NCBI GenBank assembly: GCA_019155205.2
Contig: JAHNZQ020000172.1
Coordinates: 624,150 to 684,212 of the forward strand
Length of the DNA stretch: 60,063 nt
Direction: 5' to 3'
DNA from: Gracilaria vermiculophylla
Lineage: Eukaryota; Rhodophyta; Florideophyceae; Gracilariales; Gracilariaceae
Each line of letters opens with the position of its first letter. The stretch's first letter is position 1. Below are positions 1 to 9,745 of the stretch, piece after piece. Both the position numbers and the translations under genes were made by a program. The notes beneath the pieces were generated by a model that ran no database searches, was not told the origin of the DNA, and saw nothing but the letters and a program-made list of their open reading frames with translations.

Positions 1-695
1 CACACGACGCTTTGCTTGTTCCTTTTGGACTGCGTCCATGGCGAGATAAATTGCTCTTGCACGTTGGAGTTGAGTGTCTGCCGGGGTCCTGCGGGCCAGA
101 CGGGGTATAGAGCCAAAAACTAAGACGGTTGGGCAAAGGCCTTCAGGACCTATTGTGTCGTTCACAGATTTGACGGCCATTTGGAGACAGTGTACATTGG
201 TCTCTGAGTGAGGTAGTGATGCTCGAATCTTCTGAAATGCAACTCGGAGGGGCCCGTGATATCTTTCAACGTGGGAGATTGTGGATGGAGATTCGATGGG
301 CGAGGGTAGTATACGAATTCCTTCTGCTTCAGAAAGATCTAGAAACTCTTTTGACACGAAGTTACTTCCTTGATCGATGCGAAGAAAATCCGGTGGCCCA
401 AGATAAAGTCGTGACCAACATCGTAGTAGCGTTCTCCAAACTTCGGAAGACGTCAGGCGTTTAAGAAAAGAAGCTGCATTAAAGTGAGTGGCCTCATCGA
501 CTGCATGTAGTATTGGTCTCTGACTTATATATACATGATGTGCACTGCTACAACCTGATTGAATTTCATATCGTCAGTTCCAACTGTCAACTTGAATATT
601 TTCGGCCGAGATGCGTGGACGGCACACGTTACACATGCCTTTGTTAGGTCCTTGATGGTTTTACGCGTTTCCGTATCCATTTCGTCAGGGCGAGC
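1..695 (-). pseudogene. Ty1/copia-like integrase, partial, off left edge
   Basis: Reading the minus strand gives one open frame from about 695 down to base 1. It begins with a CxxC zinc half-site (KACVTC), followed by the integrase core. The three acidic catalytic residues are visible: D in VDEATHF, D in RIDQGSNF and E in ISHVERYH. A GPEGLCP..LVFG..PR block follows, which is typical of integrases of this retroelement group. Integrase would insert the cDNA copy into the nucleus. It lies directly downstream of gag (685-2535), the gag-integrase-RT order of Ty1/copia elements, so RT is expected beyond the left edge. No protease is seen between gag and integrase and the histidine half of the zinc domain is missing, so an internal deletion is likely. 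The frame is distinct from gag, with a stop at 696-698. Confidence 0.8.
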
Positions 696-1899
696 TCATT
701 TCATAACATTCATTCTCACCCTTTTTAAGTTCCCGCTTCATTGCTGCAAATGCTGCATCACGGTCTCTGTGGTATCCAATTCCATGAACAAAAGCTGAAC
801 TGGAGAGCAAAATCTCATCCGCAGCGTGTAGATCCATTTCGTCTTCGACTATATAGGCGGTGTCTTCTTCCGATTCGACTTCGTCGTCTTCACTGTCGCT
901 GCTATACACAATATAAGCTCCGTCTTCTATTTCTTCTTCATTGTTTCTAGTGACATCATCGAGGATGGCCGAAAGGTCGTCGACTGTGATGAATGCAGAC
1001 GCACTGATTGTTTTCATTCGCTCGATTGCTGCACGGATTTCCTGTTGATTGTGTCTTATACGTGCCAGCTGGTCTTTACCGCAGACGCAACACCCTTTCT
1101 TTCCTGAAAGCCATTTTGATGAGATTCTTCTTCTGTTGTAATCCCTTCTGTTCTTTTTTCCTTGGCCGCGAAAAGATTTTCTAGCATCTCCTCCATACTT
1201 ATCCCCTAAACTATACATAGCGGAGAGGCTTCTGGAATTTTCCACTTGTTTTGTGATGTATGCTTCTGCAGATCGAGGATCGCTTGAAAGGAAGGTTGCA
1301 ATTCGGCTTCTAGCTTCCTGTGAGGTTGAAGGTACTCGCTCTCGCATAGACTGCGCAATCTGTGGAGTATCGACGGATATGATCAGCTGGTCCCGGAGAA
1401 AGTTGTCCGTTCTGTATGCTGGGTCTAGTTGGTTTTGTAGTTTGGAGAGTTTATGGCAAAAAGATCGACACACTTCAAGTTCGCTTTTCTGTGGGCTCTT
1501 TCTCATTGCTTGCGACAAGCGCATGGACTGCCAAAGGATTAAGGTACGGTTTCTATGTTCGTCACTGACATAGTTGTGAGTTATCTTCTCCAAGATTTTC
1601 TGGTACGAATCTCCTACTCGATATGTTCTCATGTAGAAAGATAATGCGTCATCACGAAGTATTGATGGCAAGGCTTCGGCTTTTTCAATGTCTGTTAGGC
1701 GGCAAAGTCTGGCCATTGAATCATAAAAGTCTAATGCTCCTTGAAGATCTTCGTCAAATCCTCCTCCGTACGTACATCGTCCTTGACAAGCCTTAAGCAT
1801 ATTATTGAAACCGGATGAGTGGCCTGTGCCATATGCATCTTTGTGAGAGGATGGAATTGTTCCATGGTTTTGAAAAGAGTTCGCACATATATTTGGCAA
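685..1899 (-). pseudogene. copia-like gag, C-terminal part
   Basis: A 404-codon frame with the look of a retroelement Gag. A capsid-like helical region carries a ..CRLTDIEKAEALPSIL..ALSFY block (residues about 60-90). A basic stretch precedes a degenerate zinc-knuckle start, KKGCCVCGKDQ, near residue 275. A very acidic Asp/Glu-rich tail follows. Gag would package element RNA into cytoplasmic particles. The N-terminal part lies in the ORF at 2011-2535; a TGA near 2011 and a frameshift near 1890 separate them, so the gene is broken. The acidic tail runs straight into the integrase region with no recognisable aspartic protease motif. Confidence 0.65.
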
Positions 1900-2010
1900 C
1901 GTTTCCTGTAATGTGCGTTTTGCTGATGCCGACTGTAGTACTTCATCTTGGCGATTTTCCAGGTATTGTCTTTCTCTTTGGTGTTCCTTGTGTTGTGTCT
2001 GGGCGTCTGA

Positions 2011-2535
2011 TCATTGAATTAATACGTGCGCCATGTCTCCATTGTCCTTCTGCATCGGGGCGGAAGGTTGCTCTGTCGGGATTCCATTTCCCGTTGTTTC
2101 TTCTTGTGGTAAAGGAATGAAGGTAGGTTGTTCCAAGCAATCGATCAGAGCTTTTGCACGTTTGTATCCTTGTTGTCGACGAACGTATACACCTCTCTCG
2201 TTCAAAAATGTTATCCATCGGACAGCTGTAGCTTTCGATAGATAGCCGATTGATTCAGGTCTGAACGTGGATGTAAATTCATACCACAAGTGTTCATTAC
2301 GCCAGTTTGATTCCTTTAGAGCTTCCATCATTTCTTTAGAGTACTTTTCCAATTCTTCTCGATATTGTTTCTTAGTTTCACGAGATGCGTTGGGGAGTGG
2401 GGGATCTGGATCGCCAATGAGTTGGTTTAGAGCCGCATTGAATGTTCGTAATGCTTCTGCATCCAAATTACCAGTCCCTGATGAATATTCGTTTCCTTGT
2501 TCTCCACTCTCTCGCGTTTCAGAATTGTCTGACAT
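2011..2535 (-). pseudogene. copia-like gag, N-terminal part
   Basis: A 174-codon frame starting at an ATG at 2535 (MSDNSETRESG...). It is hydrophilic and Glu/Lys-rich, with a helical middle (YREELEKYSKEMMEAL), and ends in a TGA at about 2011. Translation past the TGA stays protein-like for about 40 codons and then moves to the frame of the 685-1899 segment. I therefore read both as one Gag interrupted by a nonsense codon and a frameshift. The ATG follows an A-rich leader and a probable LTR on its right side. Assignment rests on position and overall character, not on a diagnostic motif. Confidence 0.55.
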
Positions 2536-2599
2536 ATTTCCCCTGTACTGTTACAAGTGTGGTCGACCGTAACAGTTATAACTGTTGAGAATAGGGTAA

Positions 2600-3200
2600 A
2601 ATATAATCAGAACTGCTTAGGCTCAATGAGTATGGTCCAGTAGATCCTCTAATCCGCGACTCTCTGTTAAGCTGTGTAAATTAAAGAAAGCTACTCTCAC
2701 AGATGCGAGAGGACTGACGTCCTCCTGACGAGCCTGAGTCCAAACGGAACTGCCGAATCTACCACGTATCTGTCGTAGCTTCAAACGTATACACCCTTGA
2801 AGGCGTTGCGTGGGTCATGCGACTGATAGGCTGTAGATGCAAAGTATGCGCGGTCTCCCGATAAGATAGCGTTGAATTTATATGTTGTTAATTGTTGTTG
2901 TTGGAGAAGTTGGCAACGTTCTTGCCGGCCTTCTCCTTTTATACTGTTCTAAAACTCTGAATCTCCTACAACTAAATATCTATTACTTGTTTGGATGTCA
3001 TACATGCACGTAATCTGTGACGAGAATTACTCGCTGCTAGAATTGACCGATTCCGTGGCCAGCGTAGTTATTGCGTGTTGAGTGCATCTGCACACACGCA
3101 ATGTATGTAACAAATGAATATTATACGCCGTTTTTGTGTACTGTACTGTAGCCATGACCCCGATGGGGTTCGCACAAATTTGTTCATTATGTGTCTTAGC
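2600..3200 (-). repeat. LTR-like region of the copia-like element
   Basis: Sequence upstream (right) of gag that aligns by eye with about 54830-55330. Shared blocks include a CTCCTTTTATA-like stretch, ACTAAATATCTAT.., and TGACCCCGAT..GGTTC. This makes it a repeated element end, probably the 5' LTR of the minus-strand copia-like element. I cannot fix the TG/CA boundaries or a target duplication. Confidence 0.45.
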
Positions 3201-3845
3201 TCTGCACGAATATTCTACAGTACGCGCGCCATTTGGTATCCGATTTGGGGACCAGTATTGCCTGTAGCTGGCACGCAGTGCAAGGCAAAAACTTCGAAGT
3301 AATTTGATCGTGAAAGGAGTCAAAAGCAATCTTTTTGAGCCCTTAAAGCGCCACCGTTTCGTAGATATGAGCCAAACACTGAATTGGCGTTTTTGATACC
3401 GTATGGACAGGCAATTTTCGCAAGAGATTTTCATTTTTTTAAATTCGCCTTGCAGGTAACCTCTGACCATATGGTCGCGCGCGCTGCGCACACACCCGCA
3501 GAAGCTGTGCAATAGACGTCCGTGCCGGATTGCGTGCACCTCTGGCATGCACACAGTACTGCGCCGTGCAACAAAGCATTGGTTGCCTCACGGCGCGCGA
3601 CCTGAACGTTTGGTGAAGTCATCGATGCAGCTCTATCCCGTTCGGTTTCCTTTCCGGACAGCGTGTCACGGCGGTCACGATTTCCTGCCGCACAGTTCTG
3701 TACATGTTAGTACACAGTAGCAGCGGAAATTACGACGAAGGAATCCCACAAGCGCCGTTTGCCAGCGGGAGATAGAGACAAATCGGACATGCGCATAGAG
3801 AAAATAGTTTGTCGGATGGAGCGCGCTAATATCGAAAAAGCAACG
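3201..3845. other. no recognisable gene
   Basis: About 650 bases with short overlapping frames only. A GC-rich, CG-dinucleotide-rich patch occurs around 3470-3600. I see no motif, terminal repeat or RNA gene. Confidence 0.5.
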
Positions 3846-4181
3846 TCAGATATCAAGTTTAAATAGGAACAATCCAGTGACGTACGAAGGTAATGGATAC
3901 AATGAAAGTCTGATATCGTCCCAACGAATGAAATCAGTTCCTCCTACCTCCCGAAAGTGCCCTAGATTCCGTACGGTTTCTGCGATGCCAGTGGCGGGCA
4001 ATACATTGTTGGGAAATATGATGAGGCGGTTCGAACGTGTCCTCTCCGGTGAGCATCCGTACCATTGTACGCGATAAATAAGTCCTTTATCGGTCTGGGC
4101 GTGGTCAAGAATTCTGTCGGCCATATATGGCACCGTTCCGAACTGTGGTTGTGCGGTGTCTGGATGGACCAGATCGTCCAA
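3846..4181 (-). pseudogene. chromodomain fragment of a gypsy integrase
   Basis: A 111-codon frame whose residues about 20-60 match the chromodomain pattern at the end of chromovirus integrases: ILDH....GLIYRVQWYGCSPE, compare IVSH....GVLYRVRWYGYTSKDD in the G1 element at 11239-11715. Such modules target integration to chromatin marks. It sits next to a solo G1 LTR (4201-4755) whose sense strand is opposite, so it is not the natural 3' end of that LTR's element. It is an orphan scrap of another, related element. Confidence 0.55.
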
Positions 4182-4200
4182 GTAGGGTCCCTCCCAAGCG

Positions 4201-4755
4201 TGGGGTACAGTGGCTTCTAAGGGAAAAATGGTGGTGTGGCCTTATGGCATAATATTCCGAAGGAGGGCTCCTATTTTATGAGGTAGGCCACGTGGTGCAT
4301 AATTCTGCCCGCGTGCGCTACAGTATACTTAAGGGATGGCAGAATTATTATTTATTTTAGTTATTTTATGCAGGTAATTACTACAGTAGTGAGACCTGCC
4401 GAGGCGGGCTCCCGGCTTGATACTTAATCTGCCGGTTGAGCTCCACCTCTGGGGATGTAAAGACAAGCACCCTTGAGTCTTCATCTACTTTTCCGGTTGG
4501 AATCTCTACTCGATCACCATCAAATTTCTAAGCCGCCGATCCGCAGGTGGCATCATAGCAGCGCCTGTAGGAGCATTGTCTGCCCAGTGAACCCCCCTCT
4601 CCGCTTGGTGTTTGCGGATCCCCTTTAAGAATCCCCAAGGCTCTTAACAAGGGATACCGGAGACCTCCTTTAGGAGCACGCGCTTTTGGAGTCAACAAAA
4701 GCTCCTAACGGACGTTGAGCTCTACTACCTCGAATAAAGAACTGACAGTACCACA
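4201..4755 (+). repeat. solo LTR, gypsy family G1
   Basis: 555 bases that are the reverse complement of the G1 LTRs at 7838-8390 and 18033-18583. It begins TGGGGTACAGTGG and ends CAGTACCACA. Shared blocks include ATGCAGGTAATTA, GATGTAAAGACAAGCACC and GTAGGAGCATTGTC. The flanking five bases (AAGCG left, GGGAT right) do not match. The LTR therefore lost its target duplication through recombination or deletion, or is part of a rearranged element. Confidence 0.85.
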
Positions 4756-4779
4756 GGGATGCTCTAGGTGCACCCCGAA

Positions 4780-4980
4780 GACACTCGAGTTCACAGATAA
4801 CGGCCATGACGCTGACTTCAACGTCAATGCTTGCATCTCCGCTGTACTCACACCGTACGGTTTGGAAGGGCCTGCGCCCGCAACGAGCAGGTACGGGTCA
4901 TGGATACCATGACCAAGAGACTAACCGGCCTCTACGTCGGGAGCGGCGTACGAAGATGGCAGCCGGACCGTCGACAAACA
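4780..4980 (+). pseudogene. decayed Ty3/gypsy integrase core
   Basis: The plus strand reads FTDNG at about 4792-4806, then a SAV.. stretch. After a frame change it reads NEQV....TMTKRL..LYV.....W near 4885-4960. These match TDNGPQF...SAVSEML and TNGQAER...T..RLK.YV.....W of the G1 integrase at the same spacing. Two frames are needed, so it is a relic. Orientation agrees with the adjacent solo LTR (4201-4755). Confidence 0.45.
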
Positions 4981-6494
4981 CACTCACGACCGCGACTGGC
5001 TACGGGTGTGTGGCTTCGAAACGCCACGGGCGCCCCGCATACCACGACCTGACATGGCGATGGAAGCGGTGCAAGTACGAAACCATGGGAGTGGTTCGGG
5101 ATTTTGGCTTAAGGAACCTCTCCCCGGCACGTGAGCATTACCTAAAAGGTCTGCCAAAACAGCATCCACCGCTACCAGGTCTTATGAGCCAGCGGGTAAC
5201 TCGACAATGGCCTGTGGATGTCAAGGTGTGCTCTCACTGTCGAGGTCACGCGTCATCTACACCAATCCCTCTTGTTTGCGGGCGCCGACAGACGAAGCAA
5301 GCATCTTGTACGGCAAGGGTCATGTCCTTCCACTTATTGAGGCCGTGCCTCAGCTGGCGTGTAGCCCACTATCTGCGAATACCAGCAAGCCAGCACGGCC
5401 CATGAACCCCACCAACTGATTTTTCCTTCGCACCGACGAGCGCCTCTCGTGGCTGAGAGCCGCGCCCTGAACACTACGGCCCTCCTGCATGCTCCCCGTT
5501 CGCGTGAGGCTTGCAAGAGTTGCTACTATGCCGATCACCCAGTTCGTGCCCCCCTTGGCCTGTGTGACGCTATCAGTAGCGACAAGGGAGGACAGTTTGA
5601 GGTGTGCCGCGATTGGGCGTGGCGACGAGGTGAGCACCCTTATTGCTGACGCCACACCACTGAGGGGGACAGTGATGAACCGATGTGGTAAGGAGCAACA
5701 CCGTCTCACGCTGTTTTACATTGGTGGTTAAGAGCCGGCATCACCCGCCGCGCGATGCACGAACGGTCACCTGCTAGCCAATGCTCCGTGGCCGTGTGAC
5801 CGCTGCGAGTGACATGACTAAGCACGGGGCGCGCTTATCGGTAGGAGGGGGGTCTGTGGTATAGTGAATATGGTAGTAATACCGTGACTATGTACCAAGG
5901 GTGGGGTGCACTGAACGCACGGCCCATCTCCATATGGTCTCTCCAGAGGTTTTTTTAATGGCTAGGTTGGTTTTGATTTTATATTACAGTACCAGAGGTG
6001 CATTTCGACTGCACTTCTCTGTGGCTACGTGGCCCGGCCGACCGCGGCGGCCCGGGGGCCTCGCACGCTGAGTACTCTCACCTTGCGAGCCATCACCGTC
6101 ACAAGATGTGAAGACAAGCACCTCTCGGACAACTCTACCGCCACCTCGGTTTCTACAGTTGACCATTACGGCTTTTCTGCTACCTTGCAGTTCTACTAGC
6201 ACCGGAGTGTTGCATTCTATCACTGCCAATATAGGTGTATTCTACGCGCCCACTATCTTGCACCCTCCGGGGTTGTGCTACCACGTTTCTCTCAAATTTC
6301 CTTTTCCCACCTTCTAGGTTGCGCCTACTTTGCGCTTTCTAGATATGCGTTCACACGAAAACCTTTTTGGTTGTAGCCGCTCTGGATATGCCTCATTTTC
6401 ATGAATAAAACATCATATTTCAACAGGATAATGCTCCTTTACACACTGATATAGGAGGGAAATGTATCTGTTTTAGAGTGGCCCGCGCGCTCAA
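4981..6494. other. unassigned, GC-rich; weak LTR-like patch
   Basis: No convincing coding frame; the overlapping frames here reflect high GC. Bases about 5940-6330 resemble a distant G1-type LTR in plus sense: an AT-rich stretch (TTTTTTTAATGG..TTATATTACAGTACC) followed by GATGTGAAGACAAGCACC, the same block as in the G1 LTR. No ends were found, so it is not called as an LTR. Confidence 0.4.
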
Positions 6495-6550
6495 TAGTGT
6501 CTATCTGATCAGCGACCTCATATGAGGTCAAATGACTTCATATGAGGTCA
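6495..6550 (+). repeat. piggyBac left terminal repeat with palindromes
   Basis: TAGTGTCTATCTGA starts the element. Palindromes follow at 6514-6529 (GACCTCATATGAGGTC, perfect) and 6534-6549 (one mismatch), spaced by a few bases. The right end (20058-20118) has the same arrangement in mirror image. They probably bind transposase; this is inference from position. Confidence 0.75.
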
Positions 6551-6898
6551 ATTTTAATTACTTTGTAATTAGGTGAAAACATTAAAACTTTTCCCTTTTT
6601 TTTAATCTGATATCCTTATCATGTTGTCGACGCCGGCAGGGCTGAACTGTGTCCACAACAACAAATGGTGAATTGTGACTGTTACATCAATCAGAGCCGT
6701 CAACAACATTCGTAAACTATGGCATCGTCCACAGATCCTCGCAGAACTGCTGGAGCAACTGTCAACAGCCGCGCTCGCCTGGTTACCTATGACGCGGAAT
6801 GTAATAGCTACCATGGATCTTTGTGAAAGTCTAAAACGGTCAGAGGAATAGTTCAAAACGTTGATGTTCGCAAGATCAACAATCGAAATCTGACATTC

Positions 6899-7837
6899 TT
6901 GACAATAAACTTTAGTTTACCCAATCGTGAGAAAGATGTTACTCTACCTTTATCAAGTGTCAAACTCGGTACTGGTGTTGAAGAGACCCCGAACGCTGCA
7001 GAAGAACAAAATCAGTCGATTGACGAGAGTTTCATCGAACATGCTGACAAAGAAGCGATTAATACACCACCTAATATGAAAATTTTACAAGAGCAGCCAA
7101 ATGATTAAAATCTGCATACAACCTGCCAATCAACTATTGCTCATGTTCATTAATGGGAAACCTATACGACGTTGATTCCTCTGAATGGGTGTATGCAAAT
7201 GCATCATCAGTGGAAAGTTATTGGTCCAGCAGGAGATTTTATCTCACCGCGTCACGTTCCTTCAGGAATGACTGCATTGGATTTCTTTATCTGGATGTTT
7301 CCCATGCCTCATTTGGAATTTATCGTGAGCAGAATAAATATCCGACTGGAAGGCAAAGGCGCCCGGAGGACTTCAGGAGGGGAGATGCTTAAAATTTTCG
7401 GCGTTCTCATTTTAATGACTCGTATTGAGTTTTCGAACAGACGTGAACTTTGAAGTATTGAGCCTTTTTCTAAGTTCATTCCACAACCTAAAATTGGACT
7501 TGGTATGTCACGTAACCGATATGAATCGCTTAGAAGATGCATATGTTTTATTGAAAATGCTGCGACTGAAGAGCAAGGAGTCGTGAGATGGTCGTTTATT
7601 GCCGATTTTGTGAAAACGATCAACAATCACCGCCGTTCTTTTGTCACGCCATCACATGCTTTATGTTTTCACGAAGGAATGTCAGGGTGTTACGGATTAG
7701 GAGGTCATTGGATTGATGTGGGGCCTCCACAATATACCGCGCTGGATAGAAAGCCCGAAAATGGCCTTGAAATGGAAGCTGTTTGTTGTGGACGGAGTGG
7801 AATAATGCTGAATGTCGAACTCAATATGGGTGCTAAC
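6899..7837 (+). pseudogene. piggyBac transposase, N-terminal half
   Basis: Fragments in several frames: an acidic N-terminus (6899-7108), then an ESYWSS..F / LKIFGVLILM.. segment (7153-7453), then a longer frame 7505-7837 with LGMSRNRYESLRRCI and the core ..LDRKPENG.EMEAVCCGRSGIMLN. The last block is characteristic of piggyBac-type transposases. The first catalytic Asp should lie in FDEGMS; this copy reads FHEGMS, while copy 2 reads FDEGIS, so copy 1 has lost it. Stops and frameshifts between fragments, plus the G1 insertion after base 7837, make it a pseudogene. The protein would cut and paste the element in the nucleus. Confidence 0.8.
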
Positions 7838-8390
7838 TGTGGTACTACCAGCCCTCCCGTTGAGGTAGTAAAGCATACCGTCCGTTAGGAGTTTTTGGTG
7901 ACTCAAAAGGCGCGTATTTCTAAAGGTGGTCTCCGGTATCCGCTGTAGCGAGCCGGGGGAATTCTCAAAGGGGATCCGCAAACAACAAGCGGAGGGGGAG
8001 GTTCACTGGGCGGACAATGCTCCTACAGGCGCTGCTATGATGCGACCTGGGGATCGGCGGCTTTGAAACCTGCGTAGATCGACAAGAGATTACAGCCGGA
8101 AAGGTAGAAGAAGACTCAAGGGTGCTTGTCTTTACTGCCCGAGAGGTGGAGCTCAACCGGCAGAATAAGTATCAAACCGGGAGCCCGCCTTGGCAGGTCT
8201 CGCTACTGTACTAAATACCTGCATAAAATATCTAAAATAAATAATAATTCTACGATGCCTTAAGGATACTGCAGCACACGCGGGCGAGACTATGCACCAC
8301 ATGCCCCAGCTAATAAATTACGAACCCTCCTTAGTAATATTATACCTTAAGGCCAAACCACCCTCTTTCCATCGGAGCCACTGTACTACA
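7838..8390 (-). repeat. G1 3' LTR
   Basis: 553 bases, the downstream LTR in element sense. It pairs with 18033-18583 along its whole length and has TG..CA ends. Other copies of the family lie at 4201-4755, 57252-58247, 57500-58030 and 58924-59477. Confidence 0.92.
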
Positions 8391-8404
8391 TACCCCCTTT
8401 CCTG
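8391..8404 (-). promoter_or_regulatory. G1 polypurine tract
   Basis: On the element (minus) strand the bases abutting the 3' LTR read AGGAAAGGGGGTA, the expected plus-strand DNA primer site. The second G1 copy has the same tract next to its LTR (59478-59490). This fixes element orientation independently of the coding frames. Confidence 0.8.
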
Positions 8405-8902
8405 AATTGCACCATGTCTTCGAGGTGCATCTTCCGCTTTCTTGATCCCTGGGGTGGCTCCTATCGGTGTTACGGCACATGCCGCCTCCGGCAGTTTGCC
8501 CGTTCTCTCCTTCAGGCGTTCCTTTTCATTTACATACTGCTGCGCGGCGTGATGCCGCGGGCTCGCGTTTCTCTTCTTGCGGCGTTCGTGGGCTCAGCTC
8601 CTCCGTCACCCGGCTGCATCCGCTCCTTCTTGGTGTCACCCTTCGGTGCTGCTGCGCCAGCCGGCAGCGCGAGTGTTCGCATACTCCGGCCCACCGCGCG
8701 CGGTGCAAGCACGCAACCTCCGTGGACGGAGCGTGGGTCAGTCCCGTGAGGATATCGACTCCCTGGAGGCGTTTGTCACTCTGACTCCCCCGAGGTTACT
8801 TTTTTTTGCAACACCCGCTTCGTTGCGTCCCCTCATTCTATCTCCGTGAAGGCGCCGGACTCATACATCTCTCGTCCGCACCCCCGTCGTTCTTCGTTGG
8901 AT

Positions 8903-9745
8903 ATGAGCGCGCGCCCCGTGATGGCGCTCCATAACTCGCCCGGTGCCGGTCGCCCAGCTCCGCCTCGGATTCCACGGTGGCGGCTCGATACGGCTCCCTC
9001 CGCGGTGGTGCATATAGCTTCGAATCAATCCCTGAGTGGTGTCAGGTCTCTCTCCTCAGGTGCAATCACGCGTTCGGTCGCCATTCACCCTGCCTCGTAC
9101 ACCTTCGAAAAGTCCTCTCCTACTCCGGCGCCGACATACCCTTCCAATCCTGAGATATATCCCACCTCGACCGGAGCACCGTTCCATCCAGGAGAACAAT
9201 TCGATCATTGCGCGACGCGGGTGTTTTTCCCGTTCCACGATGGGCGTGTGAGTCTCCCGTGTCCCGTGAAGGACAAAATTCACCATTTCGGGCCGTACCT
9301 GCAGTCGTTGCGATTCCGAGCAGTCCCGGAGATTGTGTGGAACGACCAGAAGCGGAACAGCGTCGATGCGTATCACGCCCATTGGCTTCAAACTCCAGTA
9401 CATGGTAACAGTGCTCCAACCACTGTCGGACACTTCGACACTGCATACCTGAGTTGCGCTGAAGAACGGGAGATCCAGGCGCGACTCCGAGTCCTGCTCC
9501 ATAAGGAGAGCTCGTACCAGAGAGTGGGGCGACAGGGAAGCCTTGCCGATGGACGCTGCGCCCTTGCGGTGCTATCCTTCGATCCCCCATACGACCGCCT
9601 GTACTGTCTCAATCAGAATCGATGGGGGACGCACCTCGCGGACGATAATCGCGTACGCACCGCATTCGGGTACTTCTACGGATGGCATAACACGGAATTC
9701 CATGATATGCCCTCCGGGCGACGTCCGAAGTACTATACTATCTGA
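8903..9745 (+). CDS. G1 antisense ORF (aORF), intact N-terminal part
   Basis: An open frame on the strand opposite gag-pol, between the 3' LTR and the end of pol. First ATG is at 8903; the frame is open from about 8846 through a GTG. It ends in TGA at 9743-9745 (281 codons from the ATG). The first ~80 residues are rich in Pro, Ser and Arg (GRPAPPRIPRWRLD). A middle part has aromatic and Cys/His residues (FDHCATRVFF, SLPCPVKD, GYFYGWHN). I recognise no domain, signal peptide or membrane segment. The frame continues in decayed form to 10997. A counterpart occurs antisense in the different family G2 (about 41750-43720), and the edge copy of G1 (59690-60063) keeps the same frame. These facts favour a real protein over a chance frame; function unknown. 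Confidence 0.6.
   Translation: MSARPVMALHNSPGAGRPAPPRIPRWRLDTAPSAVVHIASNQSLSGVRSLSSGAITRSVAIHPASYTFEKSSPTPAPTYPSNPEIYPTSTGAPFHPGEQFDHCATRVFFPFHDGRVSLPCPVKDKIHHFGPYLQSLRFRAVPEIVWNDQKRNSVDAYHAHWLQTPVHGNSAPTTVGHFDTAYLSCAEEREIQARLRVLLHKESSYQRVGRQGSLADGRCALAVLSFDPPYDRLYCLNQNRWGTHLADDNRVRTAFGYFYGWHNTEFHDMPSGRRPKYYTI

Noticed and set aside
685..700. Interpretation of the left element as a gypsy with deleted RT
   Set aside because: The integrase type and the gag-integrase order fit Ty1/copia, in which RT follows integrase and would lie outside the window.
4806..5405. 199-codon plus-strand ORF
   Set aside because: The only recognisable part is integrase debris in other frames; the ORF itself has no consistent motif.
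5940..6330. Possible second G1-like LTR
   Set aside because: Shares one short block (GATGTGAAGACAAGCACC) and an AT-rich stretch, but no ends or full alignment; mentioned only as a patch.
9056..9612. Minus-strand ORFs of 148-156 codons inside the antisense-ORF region
   Set aside because: They are in the element-sense direction but show no gypsy domain, and the plus-strand frame is longer and has a homologue in G2.
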